Both the position numbers and the translations under genes were made by a program. 64,000 bases of DNA from Lycocorax pyrrhopterus obiensis. Lineage: Eukaryota; Chordata; Aves; Passeriformes; Paradisaeidae. The stretch's first letter is position 1. Each line of letters starts with the position of its first letter. A model generated the notes under the pieces. That model saw only the letters and a program-made list of their open reading frames with translations. It searched no databases and had not been told where the DNA came from. Shown here piece after piece: positions 33,540 through 45,400 of the stretch. The stretch lies in the NCBI GenBank assembly GCA_014706295.1, contig JACSVZ010000011.1:12802163-12866162 (forward strand), given 5' to 3'.

Positions 33540-35923
33540 GTGAGTATGGGATTTCCTTGCCCGGTTATGGGCCCTTAGTGAGAAAGATGGCACTCAAGCC
33601 AATAGTATAGGCTCTGCAGTATTTAATGGGTGTTTGTTTTCTGGAGGGTTTCAGTGGGAGCAAGACTAGGCCTGGAAGGTGTGATGATTTGGGCTGGAGG
33701 GAAGCAACCCGTGAGTTCCAGTGACTCACTTCATAGGTTCAGGCTCAAATTTCTTAATTCTCATAAATCATTCCTCCTAGTAAGGAAATAGTGGTTTGAA
33801 TGTCTCGAGCAGCCTGATGAAACTGCAGGTAGCCAAGAAACATGCCTGAGATTGCCTGCAGTTCCTTTGACAGGTGCTTCTTAGGGCTATAAAAAGCCAT
33901 GTCAGGCTGGGCTGTGGCTTCTTAGAGACTTTGGGTGAGCATTTAAATGAGAGATGTTTTTGCCTCTTTAATGTTCTCTAATATCATTTTGATGTGGATT
34001 TGTCACTTTCTGTTCAAGCTCTAACACCTAATTCTGAGATTATCATAATGCTTGTCAAAAGATACAAGGAGGTCGGGTCTCCTGTGCATCTGACATGCCG
34101 CTCTGGTTCTTGATGAGCTTGGGAGATCACCAGCTTCTTAGGAATGGAGGAGATGCTTCTGTGTTCCAGTGATGGTTTTTATTTAAGTCAGTTGTTTGCA
34201 TTTATATTTGAAAGACATAAGCTGCGTATGATTTGATCACACAGAAACAATACCCATCAAATAAATACATTGTCCTTCCCATCTCCTTAGAGCAATTCTC
34301 CAGTGTGAGTTAAGGCTGCCTTTCCCAGAGATGCTGTTATTCAGTTGCTGCAGCTGGATTGTCACTCATTTTTCCAGCTAAGTGTTGCATAGCTTGTACT
34401 TAGCTCAGGGTAGTGAAAGCATAGTGTGTGTGTGCGTGACCCTTGACAGCTGCTGTTCTCTGAGTGAACAAATGAATGAAGGCATAGATGAGCATAGTCT
34501 TCATGCTCTTGTTCACACTGCACAAGGGTTCGTCCCTGCAGAGCTCATTAATTGTAACCTAAGTGTTCTGTGTGCAGGGTTTTGTGCTGGAAAACTTGCC
34601 TTGGGTTGGGCTGGCATTCTTTGTGCAGTTTTGGTGGCCAAAGTTTGTTCGAGTGGCAGCTGAAGCTGGGGCAGCTCCTAACCGTGCACACTGCTGGTGG
34701 TCCCATGTCTTCAAACCTGCCTGCCAGTTTCCCCAGCAGTTGCCCTGCTGCTCTGAGTGCAGGCAGGTTTGGCAGCCCACTGGGAAAGCTCCAGGGGCTG
34801 CTGTTCACCTTCCAGTTCTGCAGAGATCAGGCCAGGGGAGGAGCTGGGTGGCCAGTGGGCCGGTGCAGCCTGGTCATTACCAAGGGGCACGGTTGCCTTT
34901 TCTGGAGCTTGGATTGCTCAGGAGTAGTAGCTGGAGCCCAGTTTGAGTTAATGCTGCAGAAAACTGAAGAATTCACATCGAATATGGAAAAACGTGGACT
35001 TAAAATTCATATAAGAAATAATGAGTTCAAGGACTTCTTTAACTTTCCTTCAGTGTGATTATTTTGGAAGCAGCTTAATTAGGTCATCATTCAGCTTGCT
35101 GATGTGTGATGTCCTACTGACAGTTGCTTGCCCCGGACATGAGGTGACCTGGCTGTGGAGAAGGGTGGGGGAAAATACCCTGAGCTTGTATGTCTTGCCT
35201 TTCTTCAGAGCACCAAACCCCGATGCAGCACAGCCCTAAATGCCTTCCCTTTCACAACCTCCTGCAGTGCATCCTGGCTTTGCGTGGGGATCCTACGGCA
35301 GAGGAACAGCAGTGGTGTTTGGATAGATGTGTGGAACAGCCCAGTTCTTTTGAGGCTTTAGTAGGAGGTTCTCTGGGACAATCTAGCCACCATGGGCCCT
35401 CTGATCTGAGAGTGCTCTGGGGAGTCTTGGACTAGTATCCGAGACTGATCCCTGAGACTGCCAGAAAACATGCTTGCCTTTGGGCTTAGGAAGATACTTC
35501 CAGCTGGGAAGCCAGCCAGGGTATTTTCAGGTGAGAAAATTACTAGCAGGCTTGTGGTATTCCTTAAAGCCAGAGGCAAGCCCCTTATGTTAAGCAAATT
35601 ACAAAGATCAGATTTTAGACTTGAGCCAAGCTATCCAGACCCTGCTGCTCTGGAGCAAAGAGCCACAAGCCTTGGTGACATGCCAGAGCAGTGCTTGGGG
35701 TCTGATAGAGCCTGGCATAGCCTGACAGTTCTTTGCAGGTACCTTTTGTCTACTTAAAATACAAGTTTTCAGGGAGAGGGTACATTTTTCCCTTTATGCA
35801 TTATGGGAGAACTCCAGTCTATTGCCACAAGGCAGTGAAAAATGTGATTTTGGGATCCTAGCTGTGCCTATGGACACCCACTGTGCTGTGAGCCATTGTC
35901 AGCCCCCAGGAGCTTTGTCAGCT

Positions 35924-35927
<4 letters not shown>

Positions 35928-35954
<27 letters not shown>
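35928..35954 (+). repeat. 27-base poly(A) run
   Basis: An uninterrupted run of 27 adenines follows GTCAGCTATTT. It could be a simple mononucleotide repeat or the tail of a retroposed transcript. I see no recognisable gene or SINE body to its left, and no clear target-site duplication. Confidence 0.85.
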
Positions 35955-35955
<1 letters not shown>

Positions 35956-38900
35956 CCTTGCCCTGTGTGCAGGGAATTTGAGCAACTAAGAGTGGCCTCT
36001 CCATCTGGCTTTTCTTTCTTCACCTTGCAAGCAGCATGTATTATTTCTGAATGCAGCCAGCCTACTCTGCATTTATTTAATTTCCCTTCTCTAAACAGAC
36101 AGAAGTAATCCAGAAAAGCAACGGGCACAAAACCAAACATCCGGCTCCATGTTACATGTTACAAACCCTTGCAAACTAACTGGTCCAGGGGAGGGGATGT
36201 TTGGGGCTGAAAGTGCATTTCCTGAATGTGTTTAACATCCATACCGGATGTGCTATAAAAAGCTAGATTTGTGCTTGTGAGGGACATGGGGGTGGTTGGA
36301 GGAGAATAACTTAAACACTTGACTGTAATTAAAGCCAGGAGTACAAAACAACCCACCCAGTTCTCTCAGCAGGCTTTGCTAGAAAGGTCAGAAGCCCTTG
36401 GTTCCCAGGGATGTGATGGTTTCCCAGCCTTCACATTATTCCCATCGTGTCCTCCTGTGACACACAGCTAGGCTGTGTTCTGTCAGCAATGGGTATTGGT
36501 TTGTTGGAGAGGTTTGGGGTTGTGATACTCTGTTCCAGTTGTTTCTGTTGTGCTTTTGGGTTCTCTTAGGCTCTTGCTGATGCTGTCAGAGGTATCAGAT
36601 ATGGTGAGGGTCCCACTGATCCTTTCTCACTTGCTGCCCCAATAAATGGGTGGAATGCTCTCAGCATCCAAAAAAAGCCCTCCACCCACCCAGCTAAGCC
36701 TTCTTGTCCGTGTATTTTAGGGCTCATTTCCTATCCTTAACCACTGCTCCAGGACCTTTTGGGGAAAGAGTAGCTCCTGGCTGTAAATGAAATGCATGAC
36801 CTGATGGAGGGATCAGTGGACATTCCTGGCACTCCAAGAGATGTTTTTTGCCCTCTCGCCAGGCCAGGCAGGACCTGTGAGCAGGGTCCATCATCTCTGC
36901 ACTAGTAATCCCATTTTACAACCAGCATTTCATATTCAGGGGATGTTAAAGCAAATGAAATCCTCCAAGCAGCTTACTGCAAAATGACTCTGTGCTAGTA
37001 CTTGTGAGACACAACAGGAGGTTGAGCTCCAGGCTGGGAAAGCCCTGCACCGGCCCAGCCCTGCAGTGGGAGCAGCTGCGATCTGCCCGTCGGTCCTTGG
37101 TGCTTGTCAAAGCACGGCAGCGTTGCACAGGGAACAGTGCTGCTGTAGCAGTCCTGAAAATGGAAAAAATGTAGTTGGTGGATCTTATTTGAGATTCTCC
37201 TCTAGGCAGCTGTTTCTACACAGCCTGAACAGGAGCCAGGAAGAAAAAGAGAGGTTTTTCACTGGCTTTGTTCTTGCTTTTGCTTATTACCGAAACCATT
37301 TGTAATTAAATGTGAACTTGCTCACTCAGCCCAGCTGTTGCTTTTCTGTTTGATCCTGCCTGAAATTACAGTGGTGGATGTGTGACCTCTTAGGCCTTTT
37401 CATGCCTTGTAGGCTGGTATAAACACAGGGGTACAATTTGCCTTTGAAGCAAGCAGGCACTGCTCCCACAGAGTTCAGGAGGTGCTGTGCTTGCCGACCC
37501 CCGGGCTGCGTTGGGACTGCAAGGTTTTGGACCTCAGTACAAGACCCAGCAGGAAAAGGCACTGCAGGAAAGCTCTGACCCTGAGACACGTACTTGCCCT
37601 GAACAAAGAAAGCCAGATAAACTCTAGCCTGTTCATGATGGATGCCTTCCTCCCATAGCCTACAGTAGAGCAGTTCACATGGACTGACTATTAAATGGTG
37701 TGAAAAGCTTCAGGCCTTTGCTTTTAGAAATCATTTACTCTGCTGCATGCTAATGTTGGGACTCCAGCAGGAAGACATCTATTCATGGCTTCTCTCCCAC
37801 TTTCAGTGTGCAGGAGGAGCCATGGTGGCAATCTTTGTGGGAGGATAGGGATGGTGGGAGAACCTGGTGCCTGTTAGCAGCATCCTGACATGTTACTGTA
37901 ATTTCTAAGCCAACCTACCTCTCCAGCCTGGCCCCTCCTAGGAACTACTTTGTGTCCAAAGCTTTTTCTTGCAAAAGATGCTCTTTCTGCATGAGTTGGC
38001 TGGATCCTTTTGCTATCATGGCCAAAACTAGTTGCTTGACATCATATGTGGACACTGGTGAGACAGGCACAGGCTCTCAGTTTCTGGAATCTTCAGATGA
38101 TCCAGAGCAAGTGCTGCAGTACATGCATGCCTCCAGGGAGCAATTTCATTTCATACAAAACCCATGGGATTTTATTCCTCAGAAAGCAGGAATTCACAGT
38201 CTTTAGCTCAGCATCAACTGCAAACAATTATTTAGCTAAAACTCTTGTACATTATTCTTGTACAGGATGAGTAAGAATGCCAATAAAGCAAGTAATCAAG
38301 ACCTTTGGGGGAGCTGGAGGTGGGGGTTTTTTCGGTAGTCACTTAAGCACTTGAATAGTTCTGCTCTTCCTAGTGAATTCAAAGCTTCCCATCTTCCTCT
38401 TGCTCTTCCCTTACTGTGCTCCAGAGAGTGCTGTTCTCCCAGACGGAGAGATCCAGCCCCTTGCACCACAGCCAAACGTCTGGGTGTAGTAGCACACGAC
38501 ATACTTTTCTTTGAACATGATGAACCAGCTGGGGCAATAATACTCTGTGCCCTAGAGCTAGTTTTACTTGTTTCCTATTCATATGGTTTGGTTGTGAAAG
38601 ATTAAATGTGGCAATAGCTGTTCCAAATGAATAATTTCTCTTCGGGTCTTAGATCCCATGTTGTTATTATCTTAAATTACTCATTGTTAGTGTCTCTCTA
38701 CTGTTTTACACGTATCCACTCCTTTAGTCAACGTGGTAACAAGGTTAGGTGAGTTTTTGGAATATCTTGGTTTTATTTGCTAGTGGAACTGAAATTAATT
38801 CCTCTGTAGGGATGAGTGTGGAAAGGTGTTTGTATGTGTCAGGAAGGGGAAGTTTGTTTTTGGGAAAAATGATCTGTTCAGTGTTGCAGTGTTTTCACCA

Positions 38901-40431
38901 GCCATAGTACATAAGATGCTGATTGCTGCACAGTTGTAAATCATGTGAAACACCTCATCCTCTGAGCATCTGCCTTCCCTCTTGAAGTCAGTGCCACATG
39001 AAATGAGAGCCCACAGCACTGAGGGTGCCCATCTCAGCCAGTGCAGGTTGGCAGCAGCCAGGGCACACGCAGGGGTTGCACAGCCCAGCTGAGGAGCCGA
39101 GTGAGTCTGGCTGTCTGAGCTGTGAACCGTGGCCACACTGCCATTGGATCCTGTGCTGGAGACCTGACTGCTTCCTGCAGACAGGCTTATCCAGGGCTGC
39201 AGTCACCTCTGAGCCTTAGCTATGGGTGGGAGAGCTCTGCCATTTTGGGACTTTGCCCCTTTTCTGAACAGTTCTTTCTCTTGAGCTTATGTTGAACCTA
39301 TTTTGATAAGAAACAGAGCTCTGAGTATGGGAAGTTTCATACTCACTCTCCCAGACTCAAAGCAAAACGTGCACTAAACATCCTTGTTTTAAACTAGTCT
39401 CTCAGGGGCAGTTCTTTCTTTTTCTCAGGCCAAATGAGTCAATGCCTCCTACCCCAGCCTCTGTTTTGCAACAGAAATGAATGAATTCTTTAGCTCCGTG
39501 CTGTGCTTTCCTGTGGCTGTGCTACCACGCATGTGGTTGCCTTTCTTTGGGGCAATGGCATCTTATTGGAAAGAAGTTTAGCAGTGCCTGTACAGCTCTG
39601 TGCCTTATTCCAGTCCTCTGTCTTGATGTGGCTAAGCTGGATCCCTGGGCTGGACTAAGTGGGATCAGCTGTTTCTTTTTCTAGTCTCGTTGGAGGTTCA
39701 GCAGAATGGAATCTCAGCTATTTGAGGACTTACTTCTCTAAAGCATCTGTCTTATAAAATAAAAACAACCCCCCACTAGTCTGAGGCCTTTGATAATTCC
39801 CCAATGAAAGCTGTGGGGCAGTTTTCCCTTAGGGCAGTACAGGTTTTATGAGGCTTATTTTCATATGCTTTCCTCTCTTGGATCGTGAGCATTTCTCTTT
39901 CTCCCTCTGTGAAAATGACTGAGGAAATTAACTGCTAATGGGGAATGAAGCCAGCTGTATTTTTGTTCCAGACCCCTTGCAAAGTTGTGAAGGGAAGCCC
40001 TTGTATCTTCCCATGTTGGACTTGCTCTGGTTGGAGTGAGAGGTGAGAAGGGCAGCCTTGCTTTATGGATGAAGCCTAGGATTGAAGGTGGATGCTAAGA
40101 GCTCCTATTCCCAGTTGTGCCATGCCTTGGGGGTGTGTCTACCAAGAAGATTTGTTTCCACTTCTGTTTTATTTTGCTTTTATAGTGCTTCCTTGCATAT
40201 TAACTGAGCTGTACCATGTCCCTTGAGTGTCTCCCCCATACCAGATGCTTGTGTTACATCCTCTTGCTTTCCCACACTTGTGTTCCTCCCTTTTTCTCAT
40301 GTCAAGGAGCAAGTTCAGCTGAATCATTCTTCATGAAATATGAACCAAGTAAGTAAGGCTGGAGTGGCAGTCAGAGTAGAGTGATGCTCCCTGCTCTCAG
40401 GCAGTCCTATTGCCCCAGGCTTTTCAGACAG

Positions 40432-40490
40432 TAGTGGCTTCATTCATGGAAAATCTCATACTAGTGGCCTCATTCATGGAAAATCAGCAC
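40432..40490 (+). repeat. 30-base tandem duplication
   Basis: Two adjacent copies share TAGTGG, then CTTCATTCATGG in the first against CCTCATTCATGG in the second, then AAAATC. The second copy diverges at its end (TCTCATAC against AGCAC). The period is 30 bases. This looks like a small local duplication with no evident function. Confidence 0.8.
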
Positions 40491-41418
40491 ACCAGTATTT
40501 TCCAGCACATTTGTTAGCCAAAACTTTGATCTGCGTGCTATGTTGTCAGCCTTGTGCAGGACTGTGTTTAGAAAACAGGCATGCTCAGGCTGGCTGGATT
40601 GATATCAAGATGTGAAGTCAAGCAATTAGGGCTGGTTACCAACTAAAATGCCAGCATTCTCCCTTCCTGCCTGAAAGGAGGTGTTGGTGTGACTCTGAAC
40701 TCTTGAAGGGTGCTTGGTCTCTCTTCAGAGCTGCAACCTCCTCAGCTGGCACCAGTCTCTGCCACTACTCTTTTGTTTGATTCCAGAAAAAGACAAGGAG
40801 AGGCTGAGCAAGTGTCTGCCTGGCCCATGGGGATTTCCTCTGCCATGAGGATGGTTAGGATGGCTGGGATTCACTTCAGCTGTTGCTGTCCTGGTGTGGG
40901 GGTGGCAGAGCCCCTCATTTTTTGCACTGCTCTTATTCCTGCAGAAACCCTGAGCCTCAAGTGAACTGGTGTACAGTCTGAGCTGAAAGGGCACCTTAAA
41001 CAAGCTCCAGTCTGTCTCAAGCTCTCCAGGGTGCTCTGATCCAGTCTGCCAAGCCATGGAGTACTTTGTTTCCCTATCCAAGGAGTTTCAAAGCCTTACT
41101 AATGTGTTGGGTTACAGCCCAGTCGTCTTTGCCCTGGAGCCCTTGCCGTTGTGCTTTTCAGAGCGCGCATGGTCCTTGAGGCAGTTGCTGTACAGAGGGA
41201 CCCTCTGCTGAGGCAGATAACCAGTGTTGTGTTGGCAGCAGATGTCCCTCTGGGTGTGCAAGGACGTGTGACATGCTCTTGTACCCGCTGAGGCAGGGAG
41301 GGGAGGGAACAGATTTATTTGACATTTCTGTTGGAGACCACTCTTTTTTTCTGGGAATCCCAGGGGAAGATGTATTTTGTGCCATCTCTTCTCATAGCAT
41401 CTACTATTGATTCTTGCC

Positions 41419-41618
41419 CATGAGGGTGGTGAGGCCCTGGCACCAAGCTGCCCAGAGAAGCTGTGGCTGCCCCATCCCTGGGAGTGTTCAAGGCTGGGTT
41501 GGATGGGGCTTGGAGCAACCTGGTCTAGTGGAAGGTGTCCCTGTCCACGGCAGGGAGATGGAATGAGATGATCCTTTTAAGATCCCTTCTAGCCCAAATC
41601 GTTCCGGGATTCTACAAT
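41419..41618 (+). repeat. CR1 LINE 3'-end fragment, sense orientation
   Basis: The sequence runs GAGGGTGGTGAGGC, CAGAGAAGCTGTGGCTGCCC, GTTGGATGGGGCTTGGAGC, CCTGGTCTAGTGGAAGGTGT and ends near GGGATTCTACAA. That is the CR1 3' end in forward direction with a remnant of its terminal ATTCTATG-type repeat. About 200 bases remain. It lies in CFDP1 intron 5. Confidence 0.93.
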
Positions 41619-42375
41619 TATCAGCAAATAATAGAGGATATATATGAGTCTGATCTGACCTTGTGCAAAAGCTTTGATACCCTTTCAAGAGCTCATACTT
41701 CAGTGCTGTTACTAAAAGCCTCCAGGCAGCCAGTGGACAATAGTGACGCCTGTTCATCACCGCACTGCTTGGCTGAAGAACAATGATGGCATTTCTTGGA
41801 GCAACAAGTCCTGGGCATGTGCAGGGTTGGATTGTAACACTTTTTTTTTTTCCCTTTTAAGCTGCAGGCTTGAGAGCAGCAGGTCTGGTTGCAGCACCCA
41901 TGAATGCAAGTAAGAGGAAACTTGCACCTCTTGGAAAATACTGAAAGAAAGCAAATGTCTGTTTTTTAGATGCTTGCCTGTTTTGCCTTGAGGCTGAGTA
42001 TGTGTACGCTGTGTGTCACCAGTAGGTGTTTGCTGTTCAGAGGTCGGTTCAGATGCTTGTTTAGCAGCAAGGAGGGGGTTAAAGAGAACCCGTGAAAGCT
42101 GGCTGATTGCTGCTCATGGCTTTCATAATGCAAAGCCTGTGGGAATTCAGCCGGCTTCAGCTTCATCTCCCCCCACCCCCTCCCCTCTGCTAGAGGCAGG
42201 ATAACCTTCCTGACTCCTCTGGAGCTGCGTCCCTGCCAGTACGACTTGCACAGGGAAGCTCTGCGAAAACCCAGCAGAGGTGTAAGCGTGTGAAAGATGA
42301 GATTATTAAACTTTCTTGGGAGAACACTGAAAGAGTAATTTTCCAGCATGGTCGTGCTGTTTCCTTACGCTGTGA

Positions 42376-42402
42376 CTGGGATGCAGCATGTCTGCATCCC
42401 AG
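42376..42402. repeat. Perfect 11-bp inverted repeat with 5-nt loop
   Basis: CTGGGATGCAG (42376-42386) and CTGCATCCCAG (42392-42402) are exact reverse complements separated by CATGT. The element could fold into a short hairpin. It is too short for a microRNA precursor and carries no other signal. Confidence 0.75.
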
Positions 42403-45400
42403 CATCTCTTCATCTGTGACCTGCAGATTTCCCATTGCAGAGCAGCTGAGGAAGCAGCTGGTATATGAGATATCTCTAACTCTCTGGAGACTGGAATGCG
42501 GGGATGTCCTTGGCTTTGCTGTAGGTTCTGGATGATGCACAGCAAAGTTGTTTAGGCCAGAAAAATATGAAGGTGGTTCAGCAGTGGTTTGTACATCACT
42601 CTGCACACTGACCTGTGCTGCAGCCAGCACAGTGCTGCGATGCGCACCCTGCGACAAGGGGTTCCTTCTAGTGTTTGGTATTAGAGAAGTGCTAAACAGA
42701 CAGTGCAACCCAGGGCCTTCTGTGTAGCGTCTGCTTTAAGGACAAGCACCATCGTGGTGTTTTTCCTAATGTGTGAAATCCCTTCTCCCTCCCCGCTGTT
42801 TGCAATAACCCTTTGGAAAGCTGGAAAGGCTCTCCTTTTCCTTTCCCACTCATACGCGTGCATTTTTGAGCCTCGCCAGCACTGTTTGGCTATTTGCATT
42901 GAGAGGGACTTTCTTCTACTTTCCCAAGTCAAAGAAGAATGTGCAGCATTTATTTTAGAAATAAAAACACTTCTCAAGAATTACATGGCCTCTGCAAACA
43001 GATTAGCACAAAACAGGTCATGTGCTTTGGGCTGACTTTGAAGACTGTACAGGATAGCTGTCTCCATCCTCACTTTATGGTTTCATGGCTGTTGTGTTTA
43101 ACAAGGATGCTTAAGAATCTTTTGAAGGAGTAGTATAGTGGCAGCTTTACAGGTCCTGTGGGACAGTCAGGGTGCTTAGCAACTTTCCCCTCATCAGTGT
43201 TGTGATGGCAGGGCAGGGTTTGGATTTTTATGGGGATAGAATACCTGCACTCAAACAAATGGGGAGGGTTTTTCATCCTGACTTTTCTCGAAACCTTTGG
43301 AAATAAAAGTTTATTGGTGAATATTAGAGGTTGTTGGTGATATCTGCAGAGGGACACTACAGAACTGTTTGTCTTCTACTTCCTTTGTTACAAACAAATG
43401 TCTACTGGAAAAAAGTTTCCTGCTGCCTCCTTCCTTTAGCACTGGGCAGGCTGGATGGGAAGTAGGTAGCATTGCTGTTACAAGAAGTGCTTTCCTGTCT
43501 CTGCATAGCACGGTGATTCTCTGGTCAGCTTTGATACTTTCCTGCTCCACAGCCTGCCCTGCTCATGTTGTGCCAGGTCAGCAGGTATTTGTGCTGCTTT
43601 GTCCTTAGCTACTGAAGTAGTCTTTAACAAGCATGTGACTCAGTGGCAGGTGTCACACTAGATTATTTGGAGTCAGATCTGCTCTTGAAATAAAAGGAAG
43701 GCTTTGAGTGCCATCCAGTTTTGTCCACACTGGCAGACTAAACCATCACAAACATCTCAGCCTGAAGCAGTTTTGGGCAGCATGTACAGCTGTGTTGGAA
43801 CACAGCGCCTTTATGAGCCCACCCTGGCCTCTTGCTGCTATTTTTTTGAGTAACAATGAAAAAATGCAAACCTTCAGTATCCTTTCTTTGTCAGGAGCTG
43901 TGCTTTGCAGGAGGGACTCTAGGCATTAGCACCATTTTCTAGGCAATTTGAGCCAGAACCAGTGGGTTTGTGATGTGTGCTGAAGGTACCAAAACCTTTG
44001 CTGGAATGGGTGAAAATGTTTGGGACCAGCTGTCCTGTTAACATACCCCCTGGAAATGCCCTTTGCCTGGTCCTCATTGCTGTGCTGTGGTTATTGTCTT
44101 CATTCATCCTGGCTGTTAAACGGAGAAGTGAAGGCACCAACAGGCTGGTGTGCCTAAGGTTATCTAGGAACCCTGGTGGATGCAATTTCCCAGATCTGAG
44201 GCTGGCCCTGAGCTTCTGGATTGCCTTTCTTGTAGCACTTGCTTCCCATATTGCCTTTGTGACTGCTGGGCTAAATACTGCTGCTTTTAGGTGAAAAGTC
44301 TGATTGTGCATACAAAAAAGGTTTCCAATAAGATAAAAAAAAAGACAAAACTTCAAAACCCTTTCTAAACTGGGCATTCCTAATGTGGCAGGCCTGCAAA
44401 CTAGCTCCTTAGTCAACTGCCTGGCTGCTAGAGCTGAAGGCCAGAAATGCTCAGGGGTTATCTGCCTCAGCTCCTGCATTGCACACTTCTCCCCAGCCAC
44501 CCCTGTGCCAGACCAGTGCCTTTGTCTGGCCCCTCTGGTAAAGAATTGTATCTAATTTTGAGTATAAGACCTCAATAAATGAATAATCCTCCCTTTCTTT
44601 GAGCTTAATTAACAGTGGCAACTAATTGTTGAACAAGTAATTTGAAACAGTTACAAATATGCCAGAACTTCCCAGAATACAGCAGATTTCCTGAGCTCTG
44701 CTTTTGCAGGTTTTATTTAGGTGTCACTAGGATGTGGTTGTGTTTATGCCTGTTTCATGTGGAAGAGATTGCCGCTGCCCCTCTTGCTCTCCAGCTCTCT
44801 CTAGGCGCCTGTCTCTGAATTTGAGGATGCACAGTGGCTGATTTATGTCATTTACTGGCTTGACCAAGGGCAAACTCCCGAGCTGTATAGCTGTGAGTGA
44901 TTCATCTTTCTTCATCCATGGAGATAAATGTCAGGATGGATGTCAGCTGTCTGGCTGATGCATGAGTGAATCTGCTTTCTTATGTGCACCTTGAGCCAAA
45001 CGTACATGCATGAATTTTTTACTGTTTGTGATAAACCTGGAAATGCAGATTGTGTGGGAGGAAGAGGCCTCTTGGTTTTAAATATTGATACCAATATAGC
45101 AGGGCTGTGGCTGTGGCAATCTGGGAGCCTTGAAGCATTAGCTCAGAGATTATGCTGAATGCCGTGGGGAATTCAGTGGTGTGCAAAATAAAAGAAAGAG
45201 CTTTGCAAAGTGATAACATGCTTCAGATGGAGAAATAACGGATGAGGTCCTCTTGGATCTACAGGCTGTGGGGCTGAAAATGGGAGAGATTCAGGCTGAA
45301 TCTTTGGAAGGGGCCCCGACAGTTTTTTTATTTACTTTGATTTGTGATGTAACTAAAAAGAAAGCAGCTGCCCAGAAACCTAGGCGCCTATGGATTGATT

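Noticed and set aside
40980..41200. A further repeat upstream of the CR1 copy at 41419
   Set aside because: The sequence has a repeat-like feel but none of the CR1 landmarks, so no family can be supported.
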